Shown here piece after piece: positions 1-7,922 of a DNA stretch of 64,000 nucleotides. Position 1 is the first letter of the stretch. Each line of letters opens with the position of its first letter. The translations under genes and the position numbers were made by a program. The DNA is from Halomonas binhaiensis (lineage in GTDB: Bacteria; Pseudomonadota; Gammaproteobacteria; Pseudomonadales; Halomonadaceae), in the NCBI RefSeq assembly GCF_008329985.2, contig NZ_CP038437.2:1674001-1738000 (forward strand), read 5' to 3'. The notes under the pieces were generated by a model. The model had not been told where the DNA came from. It saw nothing but the letters and a program-made list of their open reading frames with translations, and made no database searches.

Positions 1-2349
1 TTGGCGCTAGGCTGCATGTTTGGCGGGCTGGCTTTCCATATGGGAGGAAATGCCTGGGAAGCGGCCGGTCCACTGTTGGCGGTCTTGTTGCTGTCAGGTC
101 TGGCTGGGCGTTGTTGGCCAGCGGTGGTGGTGTGCCTGGCGGCGCTTTGGGTGATGACATCACTGCTGGTTGATAAAGGAGGGGAGCTTGCCGATGGGCT
201 GTCAGGGCAGCTATTGATTGTCGAAGCTCGGGTACTGTCCAGTGATCTGGATGACCGTGGTACCCAGCGCCTCGTCTTGCAGGTCGAAGACTGTCACCCG
301 CTAGATCCTTCTTTGCCCTCTTGTACACCATTGCAGCGCATTCGCGTCACCCGCTATGCCGATAACGGTTATTCCGATCGTGGCAAGGCGCCTGCAGATG
401 ATTTGGAGCAACCTCAAACCGGTGAGCGTTGGCGTCTAGGGGTAAAGCTGTGGCCGCCGTGGGGCATGTCGAATCCCGGTACTTTCGATTACCAAGGCTG
501 GCTATGGCGAGAAGGGATCCAGGCAACAGGAAAGGTGGTGGACACGCCTGTTGGGTCGCGTCTTGCACTTGCTGGATTCAGCCTGAGGCAGTCGGCTCGT
601 AATTATCTCTATCGTCAGCCCCTGAACGATCAGGCGAAGCGATGGCTGGCAGCATTGACCTTGGGTGATGGCGATGCGCTTAGCGATGATGACTGGGATC
701 TGCTTAATGCGACGGGAACAACGCATCTTGTCGTGGTATCCGGCCTGCATGTCGGACTGGTGGCTGTTTTGGTGCTGTGGCTGGCCAAGGGAATGGCGCG
801 ACTGCTGAGCCCGGGTAACTGGCGCATGCAGATGTGGCCCTGGTGGGTGGCCGGTGCTGCAGCTGCGGGGTTTGTCTGGATGGTGGGCGGTGCTCCCCCT
901 GCCATGCGCGCGCTAGTGATGACACTGGTGGCAATGTGGGTCGCAGGAGGTCGTCACCATCCTTCTCCCTGGCAGGCGTTGGCTCTGGCCCTGGGGCTGG
1001 TTGTGTTGATTAATCCATTGTCACTCTGGCGGCCAGGATTGTGGCTGTCATTCTCGGCGGTCTCTCTGTTGGTGCTGATTTGGCAGGGGCGGCGTCCACC
1101 TGCTGGCAGGATGGGGCCGGTGAAGGTGCTGTTGCGTACCCAACTGCTGCTGTCTCCCCTGGTGTCAGGCCTGGTGCTGATCAGCTTTGGGCGGCTAGCG
1201 TGGGTGGCTCCGGTCGCCAATCTGTTTGCGGTCCCCGTGGTCAGCATGCTGCTTGTTCCTTTGGGAATGCTTGGCTGGAGTCTCTCCATGCTATGGCCTC
1301 CTATTGGGTTGCTGATCTGGCAGCTTGATGGTGTTGTCATCGATGTTGTCGTTGCTGGGCTGGCATGGTTATCGACCTGGGGAACAGAGTTGTACCCGGA
1401 TCTGTCGTGGCGTGAGTCGTTGGGAATTTCTCTGTGTGCTATGGCACTGATCATGGGGATTCCGGGCATGGCTCCACGCCTACGCTGGGGGATGATGATT
1501 CTGATACTAGCGAGTGGGCCATTCCATGGCAGTGCGGGGCCGCGACGTGGAGAGTTCGACCTGGTGATCTGGGATGTCGGGCAAGGGTTGATGGCCGAAG
1601 TGCGGACGGCACGCCATCGGCTACTGTTTGATACAGGGCCCCGCTCCTATTCAGGATTTGTTCCTGCAACCGGGATATTGCCCCCGGGTGGGCGCTTCGA
1701 CGCCGTCGTGGTCAGTCATGCTGATCTGGATCATAGCGGTGGCGTCGACTGGGTTGCTGCTGAATATCGTGTGTCGCAATGGCTCCATCCTCAGCTTGAG
1801 TGGCCTGAAAGAATGCCAAGAAGTCCTTCTACTACTACATGTGAGAGAGGCAAGGCCTGGCATTGGGACGGGGTCGAGTTTCGCTTTCTATGGCCTCCTT
1901 CAGGGAACGCCCAGCAGACGCTGTCGTCCAATGATCGTTCCTGTGTTCTGGAAGTGACCGCCAATGGACGGCGTATCATCATTCCTGGGGATGCTAGCAA
2001 GCGCACGGAACGTTACTGGTTGCGAGATGCCATGGATACTGATGACAGTGCGCGTCTGGATGTACTCGTACTGGGACATCATGGCAGTTATACCAGCACG
2101 GGCGTTGCGCTGGTCGAGGCCTTGCAGCCTGTATTCAGTGTCGTTTCAGCAGGACGCTTCAATGCCTTGGGGCATCCCTCAGCAGAAGTAGTCCGACGAT
2201 TGCGTCACGCGGGTAGCTGTTTCTTCAGCACGGCGCTGGATGGTCAGCTACATTTCATGCTGCGCCTGGGGCGACCGATACGTGTCGGATCTCATCGACG
2301 AGGGAGCGGTGTCGGTGGGCGATGCCATGGGGTAGAATCTGGCCTTTGA
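1..2349 (+). CDS. comEC: ComEC/Rec2 DNA-uptake channel protein (start may lie outside window)
   Basis: Inner-membrane channel that carries single-stranded DNA into the cytoplasm during natural transformation. The first third (about residues 1-230) has hydrophobic segments and a soluble domain. The competence core follows, with the family signature VVVSGLHVGL near residue 245 and several membrane spans to about residue 490. The C-terminal third is a metallo-beta-lactamase-like domain with VWDVGQG, SHADLDHSGG and LGHHGS. The frame is open from base 1 with a TTG there, so the true start could be here or just upstream. The length (782 aa) is close to that of full-length family members, so little is missing. 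The gene lies directly upstream of msbA. Confidence 0.9.
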   Translation: MALGCMFGGLAFHMGGNAWEAAGPLLAVLLLSGLAGRCWPAVVVCLAALWVMTSLLVDKGGELADGLSGQLLIVEARVLSSDLDDRGTQRLVLQVEDCHPLDPSLPSCTPLQRIRVTRYADNGYSDRGKAPADDLEQPQTGERWRLGVKLWPPWGMSNPGTFDYQGWLWREGIQATGKVVDTPVGSRLALAGFSLRQSARNYLYRQPLNDQAKRWLAALTLGDGDALSDDDWDLLNATGTTHLVVVSGLHVGLVAVLVLWLAKGMARLLSPGNWRMQMWPWWVAGAAAAGFVWMVGGAPPAMRALVMTLVAMWVAGGRHHPSPWQALALALGLVVLINPLSLWRPGLWLSFSAVSLLVLIWQGRRPPAGRMGPVKVLLRTQLLLSPLVSGLVLISFGRLAWVAPVANLFAVPVVSMLLVPLGMLGWSLSMLWPPIGLLIWQLDGVVIDVVVAGLAWLSTWGTELYPDLSWRESLGISLCAMALIMGIPGMAPRLRWGMMILILASGPFHGSAGPRRGEFDLVIWDVGQGLMAEVRTARHRLLFDTGPRSYSGFVPATGILPPGGRFDAVVVSHADLDHSGGVDWVAAEYRVSQWLHPQLEWPERMPRSPSTTTCERGKAWHWDGVEFRFLWPPSGNAQQTLSSNDRSCVLEVTANGRRIIIPGDASKRTERYWLRDAMDTDDSARLDVLVLGHHGSYTSTGVALVEALQPVFSVVSAGRFNALGHPSAEVVRRLRHAGSCFFSTALDGQLHFMLRLGRPIRVGSHRRGSGVGGRCHGVESGL

Positions 2350-2428
2350 TGTCGGCTGATGGTGCCGCTTTGCGCCAGGACTGGTGGTTGATGATCAGTC
2401 AACTGACTCCCTTCGAAATGGAGCCAAT

Positions 2429-4165
2429 GTGAGCGAATATTCCGGTTGGATGCTATACAAGCGTCTTCTTGGCTATGTAAAACCTTTCTGGAAATCCTTC
2501 CTCGTTGCTGTGATCGGCTATGGTATCTACGCCGCCTCCAGCACTGCCTTGGCAGAGATGATGAAGCGCCTGATCGACGGTATCCAGAACCCGGATGCAT
2601 CATTCCGGCTGTTCTTGCCGTTGTTCGTGGTGGTCATGTTTGCGACCCGTGGCGTGGGAACCTTCCTGGGTACCTATTTCATGAGCAATGTGGCGCGTAA
2701 CATGGTGCATATGCTGCGTTGCGATGTGTTCAACCATATGCTGCGCCTTCCGGGGAGCTATTTCGACAACCACTCATCGGGGCACTTGGTTTCCCGAGTG
2801 ACTTACCATGTGGAACAGGTGACAGGTGCAGGAACCAAGGCCATTACTGTCCTGCTTCAGGAAGGATTGTTTGTCATTGGCCTGCTGTGCTACCTGTTCT
2901 GGACCAACTGGATGCTGACCTTGCTGTTTCTGGCCGTGACGCCGCTGATTGGCGGGGTGGTCAGCTATACCAGCAAGCGTTTCCGGCGTATTTCACGCCG
3001 TCTCCAGCGTTCCATGGGAGATGTCACTCACGTTGCTTCAGAAGCGTTGACGGGATATCGCGTAGTGCGTACTCACGGCGCTGAAACGTATGAGCAGGAG
3101 CGTTTCCGTGCTGCCAGTGAAGCCAATCGTCGCCAGAGCTTGAAAGAGGCTGCTACCAAGGCCACCAGTACCCCTGTGATCCAGATTCTGGTAGCGATTT
3201 CGCTAGCTATTCTAGTGTGGTTCGCGATGTCTCCGGCATTGATGGACAATATGACGCCAGGCGAGTTCGTGGGATTCATTACTGCGGCATCCCTGATGGC
3301 CAAGCCCGTACGTTCTCTCAGTGAAATCAATAACACGATCCAGAAGGGGCTTGCCGCTTCCGGTGAACTGTTCGGCCTGCTCGATGAACCCCTGGAGCCG
3401 GATGAAGGCACTGTGGTGCCGGGTCGACTTGAGGGCCGAGTACGCTTTGAGAACGTGCATTTCGCCTATGGTGAAGACAAGCCTGAAGTGCTGAAGGGGA
3501 TTGACCTGGATATCCGACAAGGGGAAATGATCGCCATTGTCGGGCGCTCGGGGGGCGGCAAGTCGACGCTGGTTGGTCTGCTGCCACGTTTCTACTATCC
3601 CACCGCAGGGCGCATTCTGATTGATGGTGTGCCACTGAATGACTATGAGTTGGCCCCATTGCGACAACAGATTGCACTGGTATCGCAGCAGGTAACGCTT
3701 TTCAATGCCACCATCGCTGACAACATTGCCTATGGTGTATCGAATCCTGATCGCTCTGCTGTCGAAGCCGCTGCTCGTGCAGCCTACGCCCATGAGTTCA
3801 TTGAACGCATGTCGGAAGGTTACGACTCACTGGTGGGGGATAATGGTGTCATGTTGTCTGGGGGGCAGCGTCAGCGCATGGCGATTGCCCGGGCGATCTT
3901 CAAGGACTCTCCGATCTTGATCCTGGATGAGGCTACCTCTGCTCTGGACACTGAATCAGAACGCTATATTCAGGCTGCTCTGGAAGAGGTTTGCAAGGGT
4001 CGTACCACCCTGGTAATCGCTCACCGCCTATCCACCATTGAGCGTGCAGATCGCATTTTGGTGATGGAGCAGGGCGAGGTCATCGAGCAGGGTACCCACA
4101 ATGAGTTGCTGGAGCGTGGGGGAGCCTATGCTGCCTTGTATCAGTTGCAGTTTCAGGAGGCCTGA
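2429..4165 (+). CDS. msbA: MsbA lipid A/phospholipid flippase, ABC exporter half-transporter
   Basis: Flips lipid A-core from the inner to the outer leaflet of the cytoplasmic membrane using ATP, as a homodimer. The N-terminal half is a six-helix transmembrane domain. The ATPase domain shows Walker A GRSGGGKS near residue 372, the ABC signature LSGGQ near 477, Walker [12 protein letters not shown] near 498 and the switch histidine in IAHRL. I chose the GTG at 2429 because GGAG lies 5 bases upstream and it gives 578 aa, near the E. coli length. A GTG at 2384 would add 15 residues without a clear ribosome site. The stop overlaps the lpxK start by one base, so the two are translationally linked. 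Confidence 0.93.
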   Translation: MSEYSGWMLYKRLLGYVKPFWKSFLVAVIGYGIYAASSTALAEMMKRLIDGIQNPDASFRLFLPLFVVVMFATRGVGTFLGTYFMSNVARNMVHMLRCDVFNHMLRLPGSYFDNHSSGHLVSRVTYHVEQVTGAGTKAITVLLQEGLFVIGLLCYLFWTNWMLTLLFLAVTPLIGGVVSYTSKRFRRISRRLQRSMGDVTHVASEALTGYRVVRTHGAETYEQERFRAASEANRRQSLKEAATKATSTPVIQILVAISLAILVWFAMSPALMDNMTPGEFVGFITAASLMAKPVRSLSEINNTIQKGLAASGELFGLLDEPLEPDEGTVVPGRLEGRVRFENVHFAYGEDKPEVLKGIDLDIRQGEMIAIVGRSGGGKSTLVGLLPRFYYPTAGRILIDGVPLNDYELAPLRQQIALVSQQVTLFNATIADNIAYGVSNPDRSAVEAAARAAYAHEFIERMSEGYDSLVGDNGVMLSGGQRQRMAIARAIFKDSPILILDEATSALDTESERYIQAALEEVCKGRTTLVIAHRLSTIERADRILVMEQGEVIEQGTHNELLERGGAYAALYQLQFQEA

Positions 4166-5265
4166 TGGGGCTCGCAGAGCGCTGGTTGAATGCGGCCTAT
4201 CAGGGCGCGCCCTGGCTTGGTCTGTTGCGCCCACTGGAAGTCCTGTATCGCCGTGAAGTGCTTCGTCGTGCCAGAGCGTATAGTGAAGGCAGACGCTCGC
4301 GTTGGCGGGCGCCTGTGCCTGTCATTGTGGTGGGCAATCTGACGCTGGGGGGAACCGGAAAATCCCCTTTGGTAGCGTGGATGGGGCAGCATCTGGCGGC
4401 TCAGGGCTTTCGTCCGGGAATTCTGTCGCGGGGCTATGGTGGTAAAGGTCGGGGTGGTAAAGGTCGGGGTGGTAAAGGGGAGAGAGATAAAGGTCAGAGC
4501 GGCGGGGGAGCTTACCCGTTATGGCTGGAACTGGATACGCCTGTCGAGGAATGTGGTGATGAGCCGCGCATGCTGCATGACCAGACGGGGTTGCCCGTAG
4601 TGGTGGATCCAGACCGACCGCGTGGTGCTCGGCGCCTGATGGAAGGGGGGTGTGACCTGATCATTACGGATGATGGCCTGCAGCATCTCCCGCTGGATCG
4701 TGACCTTGAGATCGTGGTGGTCGATGGCCGTCGTGGATTTGGCAATGGCCGTTGCCTGCCTGCTGGTCCGCTGCGTGAACCTCTGGAGCGTCTGGGTAGT
4801 ATCGATGCGCTGGTGATCAATGGTGAAGCACACCACGCTTTTCCAGAAGGGGCTCATGGCATGCGCCTTGAGCCGGCACGTTGGAGGAAGGTGAGGCGCG
4901 ATGCAGCAAGTGCTGTGGAAACGGCCAGCTTGACGCCTTTCCCCTTTCTCACACCTGTCAAGGCGGTGGCTGGAATCGGCAATCCCGAGCGCTTTTTCAG
5001 AACCCTGGAGACTCTGGGTGTTGCCCACGACCCGTCCCCCTTCAGCGATCACCACCGTTTTCGGGCCGATGACCTGGTGACGAAGCCCGGCCAGGCATTG
5101 GTCATGACCGCCAAGGATGCGGTCAAGTGTCGTGATATTGCCCCCTCAGACAGTTGGGCTTTGGACGTGGAAGCCGTGCCTTCGGCCTCTTTCGTCGACT
5201 GGTTGGACAAACACACGGCACCCTGGCTGGGCCGTCGTGTTTCATGTACCGAGGAGACAAGATGA
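4165..5265 (+). CDS. lpxK: Tetraacyldisaccharide 4'-kinase
   Basis: Phosphorylates the 4' position of the tetraacyl-disaccharide lipid A precursor, the sixth step of the Raetz pathway, at the inner membrane. A membrane-associated N-terminus precedes the P-loop GNLTLGGTGKSPL (residues 58-70), and the family motif DDGLQH follows. Residues 91-117 carry a Gly/Lys/Arg-rich stretch built on GGKGR repeats, encoded by a 15-bp unit at 4438-4482. Most LpxK proteins are near 330 aa and this one is 366, so the stretch looks like an expansion in a loop after the conserved SRGYGG. The start codon overlaps the msbA stop by one base. Confidence 0.93.
   Translation: MGLAERWLNAAYQGAPWLGLLRPLEVLYRREVLRRARAYSEGRRSRWRAPVPVIVVGNLTLGGTGKSPLVAWMGQHLAAQGFRPGILSRGYGGKGRGGKGRGGKGERDKGQSGGGAYPLWLELDTPVEECGDEPRMLHDQTGLPVVVDPDRPRGARRLMEGGCDLIITDDGLQHLPLDRDLEIVVVDGRRGFGNGRCLPAGPLREPLERLGSIDALVINGEAHHAFPEGAHGMRLEPARWRKVRRDAASAVETASLTPFPFLTPVKAVAGIGNPERFFRTLETLGVAHDPSPFSDHHRFRADDLVTKPGQALVMTAKDAVKCRDIAPSDSWALDVEAVPSASFVDWLDKHTAPWLGRRVSCTEETR
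4438..4482 (+). repeat. 15-bp tandem repeat inside lpxK
   Basis: The unit GGTGGTAAAGGTCGG occurs twice without change (4438-4452 and 4453-4467), followed by a third, diverging copy. It encodes GGKGR repeats. Because 15 is a multiple of three, copy-number changes would keep the reading frame. Confidence 0.9.
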
Positions 5266-5489
5266 TGGACAAGCAATTGCTGGCAATGCTGGTTTGCCCG
5301 CAGTGTCAGGGCAAGCTGCGCTACGACCGGGAAGCCGAAGAGTTGTGCTGCCAGTTCGATGGGTTGGCTTATCCGATTCGTGATGGCATTCCGGTGATGC
5401 TCATCGAAGAGGCGCGGCATATGAATGTCGATGAGACACTCAAGCGCTCTCCCGGACGTGCTGGTGAGGATGGGGAAGGGGCGCTGTGA
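5265..5489 (+). CDS. Trm112-like small zinc-ribbon-type protein (YcaR family)
   Basis: A 74-residue protein of the Trm112/UPF0434 family, starting [18 protein letters not shown]. It has the family's CPxC pair near the N-terminus and the core [13 protein letters not shown]. The partner protein in bacteria is not well defined; eukaryotic Trm112 activates methyltransferases. It sits between lpxK and kdsB, the position of ycaR in E. coli. The ATG at 5265 overlaps the lpxK stop (TGATG) with GAGGAG 8 bases upstream; the ATG at 5262 is an equally possible start one codon earlier. Confidence 0.88.
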   Translation: MDKQLLAMLVCPQCQGKLRYDREAEELCCQFDGLAYPIRDGIPVMLIEEARHMNVDETLKRSPGRAGEDGEGAL

Positions 5490-6262
5490 TGCAGGAGTTC
5501 ATTGCTGTCATTCCCGCGCGCTATGGATCCAGCCGCTTGCCGGCCAAGCCGCTGGCGGACATTGCCGGGCGTCCCATGGTGGCTCGCGTGTGGGACCAGG
5601 CATGTCAGTCTGCCGCCAGTCGAGTCGTGGTGGCTACCGATGACGAGCGTATCCGTGATGTGGTAGCCGAGTTGGGAGCAGAAGTGCTTCTGACCAGTCC
5701 AGATCACCCTACGGGGACGGATCGTCTGGCCGAAGTGGCTGCTCGCCTGGAATTGGCCGATGACGCTGTGCTGGTGAATGTTCAGGGCGACGAGCCATTG
5801 TTGCCGCCAGCGTTGATCAATCAGGTTGCTGAACGCCTGATGCAGGATGAAGGCGCATCGGTGGCAACACTGGCCGAGCCCATCACGGATGTAGAAACGC
5901 TGTTCAATCCTAATGTGGTCAAGGTGGTGCGGGCGGCATCCGGTCGCGCTCTGACCTTTTCTCGCGCACCGATACCCTGGGACAGGGAAGGCTTTCGTGA
6001 AAAGCCTGCATTGCTGGAAACCGATGCCTGGTTGCGCCATATCGGACTCTACGCCTACCGTGCCAGCTTCCTGCGTGCATACAGCGAGTGGGCCCCGGCT
6101 GCGCTCGAGCAGCTTGAACAGCTCGAGCAGCTACGTGCGCTGTACTATGGGCACGAGATTCAGGTGGCACTGGCGGAGACGGCGCCTCCGGCTGGGGTAG
6201 ATACCATGGAAGACCTGGAGCGCGTGCGTCGCCATTTTGTGCAGGATCCATCTGCAACATAG
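5489..6262 (+). CDS. kdsB: 3-deoxy-manno-octulosonate cytidylyltransferase (CMP-KDO synthetase)
   Basis: Makes CMP-KDO from KDO and CTP in the cytoplasm; CMP-KDO then donates the first inner-core sugar of lipopolysaccharide. The N-terminal nucleotide-binding motif [15 protein letters not shown] is intact, as are VNVQGDEP and the C-terminal [12 protein letters not shown]. It is 257 aa, typical for the family. The ATG at 5489 again overlaps the preceding stop (TGATG); a GTG at 5486 is possible. The lpxK-Trm112-kdsB order matches enterobacteria and pseudomonads. Confidence 0.94.
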   Translation: MQEFIAVIPARYGSSRLPAKPLADIAGRPMVARVWDQACQSAASRVVVATDDERIRDVVAELGAEVLLTSPDHPTGTDRLAEVAARLELADDAVLVNVQGDEPLLPPALINQVAERLMQDEGASVATLAEPITDVETLFNPNVVKVVRAASGRALTFSRAPIPWDREGFREKPALLETDAWLRHIGLYAYRASFLRAYSEWAPAALEQLEQLEQLRALYYGHEIQVALAETAPPAGVDTMEDLERVRRHFVQDPSAT

Positions 6263-6271
6263 GTTTGGCAA

Positions 6272-6289
6272 CATGCTTTCCAAAGCATG
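6272..6289 (+). other. Short inverted repeat between kdsB and the phosphatase gene
   Basis: CATGCTTT, two bases, then AAAGCATG forms a small hairpin 10 bases after the kdsB stop. There is no T-run, so it is a weak terminator candidate at best. It may moderate read-through into the next gene. Confidence 0.4.
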
Positions 6290-6325
6290 CTCTCCAGTAA
6301 CATCGCGTCAGGATAGAGGTAAGGA

Positions 6326-6814
6326 ATGCGCGTACTTTTCGTTTGCTTGGGCAATATCTGCCGCTCACCTACGGCTGAGGGAGTGCTGCGTCACAAGCTC
6401 GAGGTTGCGGGCCTGGCGGACCAGGTTGAAGTGGATTCCTGTGGCACAGGTGCCTGGCATGTAGGCTCTGCACCTGACTACAGGGCACAGAATGCGGCCA
6501 AGGCGCGCGGTATCGATATATCTGGCCTGCGCGGGCGTCAGTTGGCGGATAGCGATTTTGAGCGCTGCGACTATATGCTGGCGATGGATGGTGACAATCT
6601 GGCGGGTATCGAGCGCCTCAAGCCGTCGGGCTGCAAGGCTCATGTGGCGTTGTTCATGGCGTTTGCAGGAGAGCCTAATGGCGATGTGCCGGACCCCTAC
6701 TATGAAGGAGGGTTTGATCGTGTCTATGCCATGATCGAGAGCGCTGCCGATGGTCTTGTGACGGAGCTCCGCCGGCGTCTGGCGGAGCCAACCGCAAGGG
6801 GCACATCACGGTGA
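6326..6814 (+). CDS. Low-molecular-weight protein-tyrosine phosphatase
   Basis: A cysteine-dependent phosphatase of the arsenate-reductase-like fold. The CX5R loop is CLGNICRS (Cys7, Arg13) and the general acid lies in VPDPYYEG. The length, 162 aa, is normal. Members next to capsule loci act on tyrosine kinases, but here the gene sits between kdsB and murB as in Pseudomonas, and the physiological substrate cannot be told from sequence. The stop overlaps the GTG start of murB. Confidence 0.9.
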   Translation: MRVLFVCLGNICRSPTAEGVLRHKLEVAGLADQVEVDSCGTGAWHVGSAPDYRAQNAAKARGIDISGLRGRQLADSDFERCDYMLAMDGDNLAGIERLKPSGCKAHVALFMAFAGEPNGDVPDPYYEGGFDRVYAMIESAADGLVTELRRRLAEPTARGTSR

Positions 6815-7818
6815 GATCGATTGAACGGCATGATGTGGACCTGACGTCAGCCAACACCTTGGGCTTGCCTTGTCGCGCTGAACGAGTCGTGACCGTTTCC
6901 CAGCGAGAGCAGATAGTCTCACTGATGCAGCAGGGAGCAGGGCATCAGGACACGCTGACCATTCTGTCCGGCGGCAGCAACTTGATTCTACCGGAATATC
7001 TACCTGGGCTAACCTTGTGCCCGCAGTTGAATTACTGGTGGCTGGAGCTCCGTGGCGAAGATGCCCTGGTACATGTCGGTGCAGGGGTGGTCTGGCACCA
7101 TCTGGTCATGTCCCTGGCTCAGGCCGGCTGGTGGGGTACAGAGAATCTAGCGCTGATCCCGGGCCACAGTGGAGCGGCTCCAGTACAGAATATCGGCGCT
7201 TATGGCGTCGAACTGGCTGAATTGCTCGAGTCTGTGACTGTGGTGCATGTCGAGGATGGCGCGACGCAGATGCTGGCTGCTACTGATTGTGGCTTTGGCT
7301 ATCGCGAGAGCATCTTCAAGGGTGAGCTTGATGGTCGTGTGATCATCACTGATCTGGTGCTGCGTGTTGGCCGAAGAAGCAGGGCGCGTCTAGATTACGG
7401 TGATCTGGCCCATAGAGTCTCGGCAGAGCCTACTCCATTGGAAGTGGCCGAGGCGGTGTGCGCTGTGCGCCGCGAGAAGCTGCCCGATCCCGAAGTGCTG
7501 GGTAATGCTGGCAGCTTTTTCAAGAATCCTGTCGTGGCAGCAGATATCGCTGAACGACTCCTTGATGAATATCCCGGAATGCCACATTTTCCCCAGGGTA
7601 ACGGTCGGACCAAGCTGGCAGCAGGCTGGCTGATAGACCGGTGTGGCCTGAAGGGCTGGCGCAATGGCAACTTCGGGGTGCATGAACGTCAGGCCCTTGT
7701 CCTGGTTCATCATGGTGGCGGTAGTGCCGGAGAATTACTGGCTTTTGCCGCTGAAGTGGCCTCGCGGGTTGAACAATGCTTTGGCATCGTTCTGGAAAGA
7801 GAGCCGAGGCTAGCCTGA
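6811..7818 (+). CDS. murB: UDP-N-acetylenolpyruvoylglucosamine reductase
   Basis: A flavoenzyme that reduces UDP-GlcNAc-enolpyruvate to UDP-MurNAc with NADPH, the second committed step of peptidoglycan synthesis. The FAD-binding segment ILSGGSNLIL, the substrate-site segment around GYRESIFKG, and the C-terminal SFFKNPVV and GWLIDRCGLKG are all present. At 335 aa it belongs to the longer, E. coli-like type I form. The GTG start at 6811 overlaps the preceding stop (GTGA). It is the last gene of the cluster before a strong hairpin. Confidence 0.94.
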   Translation: MRSIERHDVDLTSANTLGLPCRAERVVTVSQREQIVSLMQQGAGHQDTLTILSGGSNLILPEYLPGLTLCPQLNYWWLELRGEDALVHVGAGVVWHHLVMSLAQAGWWGTENLALIPGHSGAAPVQNIGAYGVELAELLESVTVVHVEDGATQMLAATDCGFGYRESIFKGELDGRVIITDLVLRVGRRSRARLDYGDLAHRVSAEPTPLEVAEAVCAVRREKLPDPEVLGNAGSFFKNPVVAADIAERLLDEYPGMPHFPQGNGRTKLAAGWLIDRCGLKGWRNGNFGVHERQALVLVHHGGGSAGELLAFAAEVASRVEQCFGIVLEREPRLA

Positions 7819-7872
7819 ATTATTTGATCCAGGCGTACTTTTCCCAATAAGCGGAAGACAGCAACACAATGC

Positions 7873-7903
7873 AAAAGCCCGCGGTCAATGACCGCGGGCT
7901 TTT
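7873..7903. terminator. Bidirectional terminator between convergent murB and rne
   Basis: AAAAGCCCGCGGTC, a short loop, and the complementary arm ending in CTTTT form a perfect GC-rich stem flanked by A and T runs. It can stop both the murB transcript and the rne transcript from the opposite side. Confidence 0.9.
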
Positions 7904-7922
7904 GCGTATCAGCAGGGTAGCC

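Noticed and set aside
1..2349. A natural-competence island
   Set aside because: comEC alone sits in a normal lipid A gene neighbourhood; no other competence gene is present in the window.
6104..6130. EQL tandem repeat in kdsB as an insertion
   Set aside because: Other KdsB proteins have a similar LE-x-LEQLR segment at this place and the length is normal, so this is ordinary sequence with repetitive codons.
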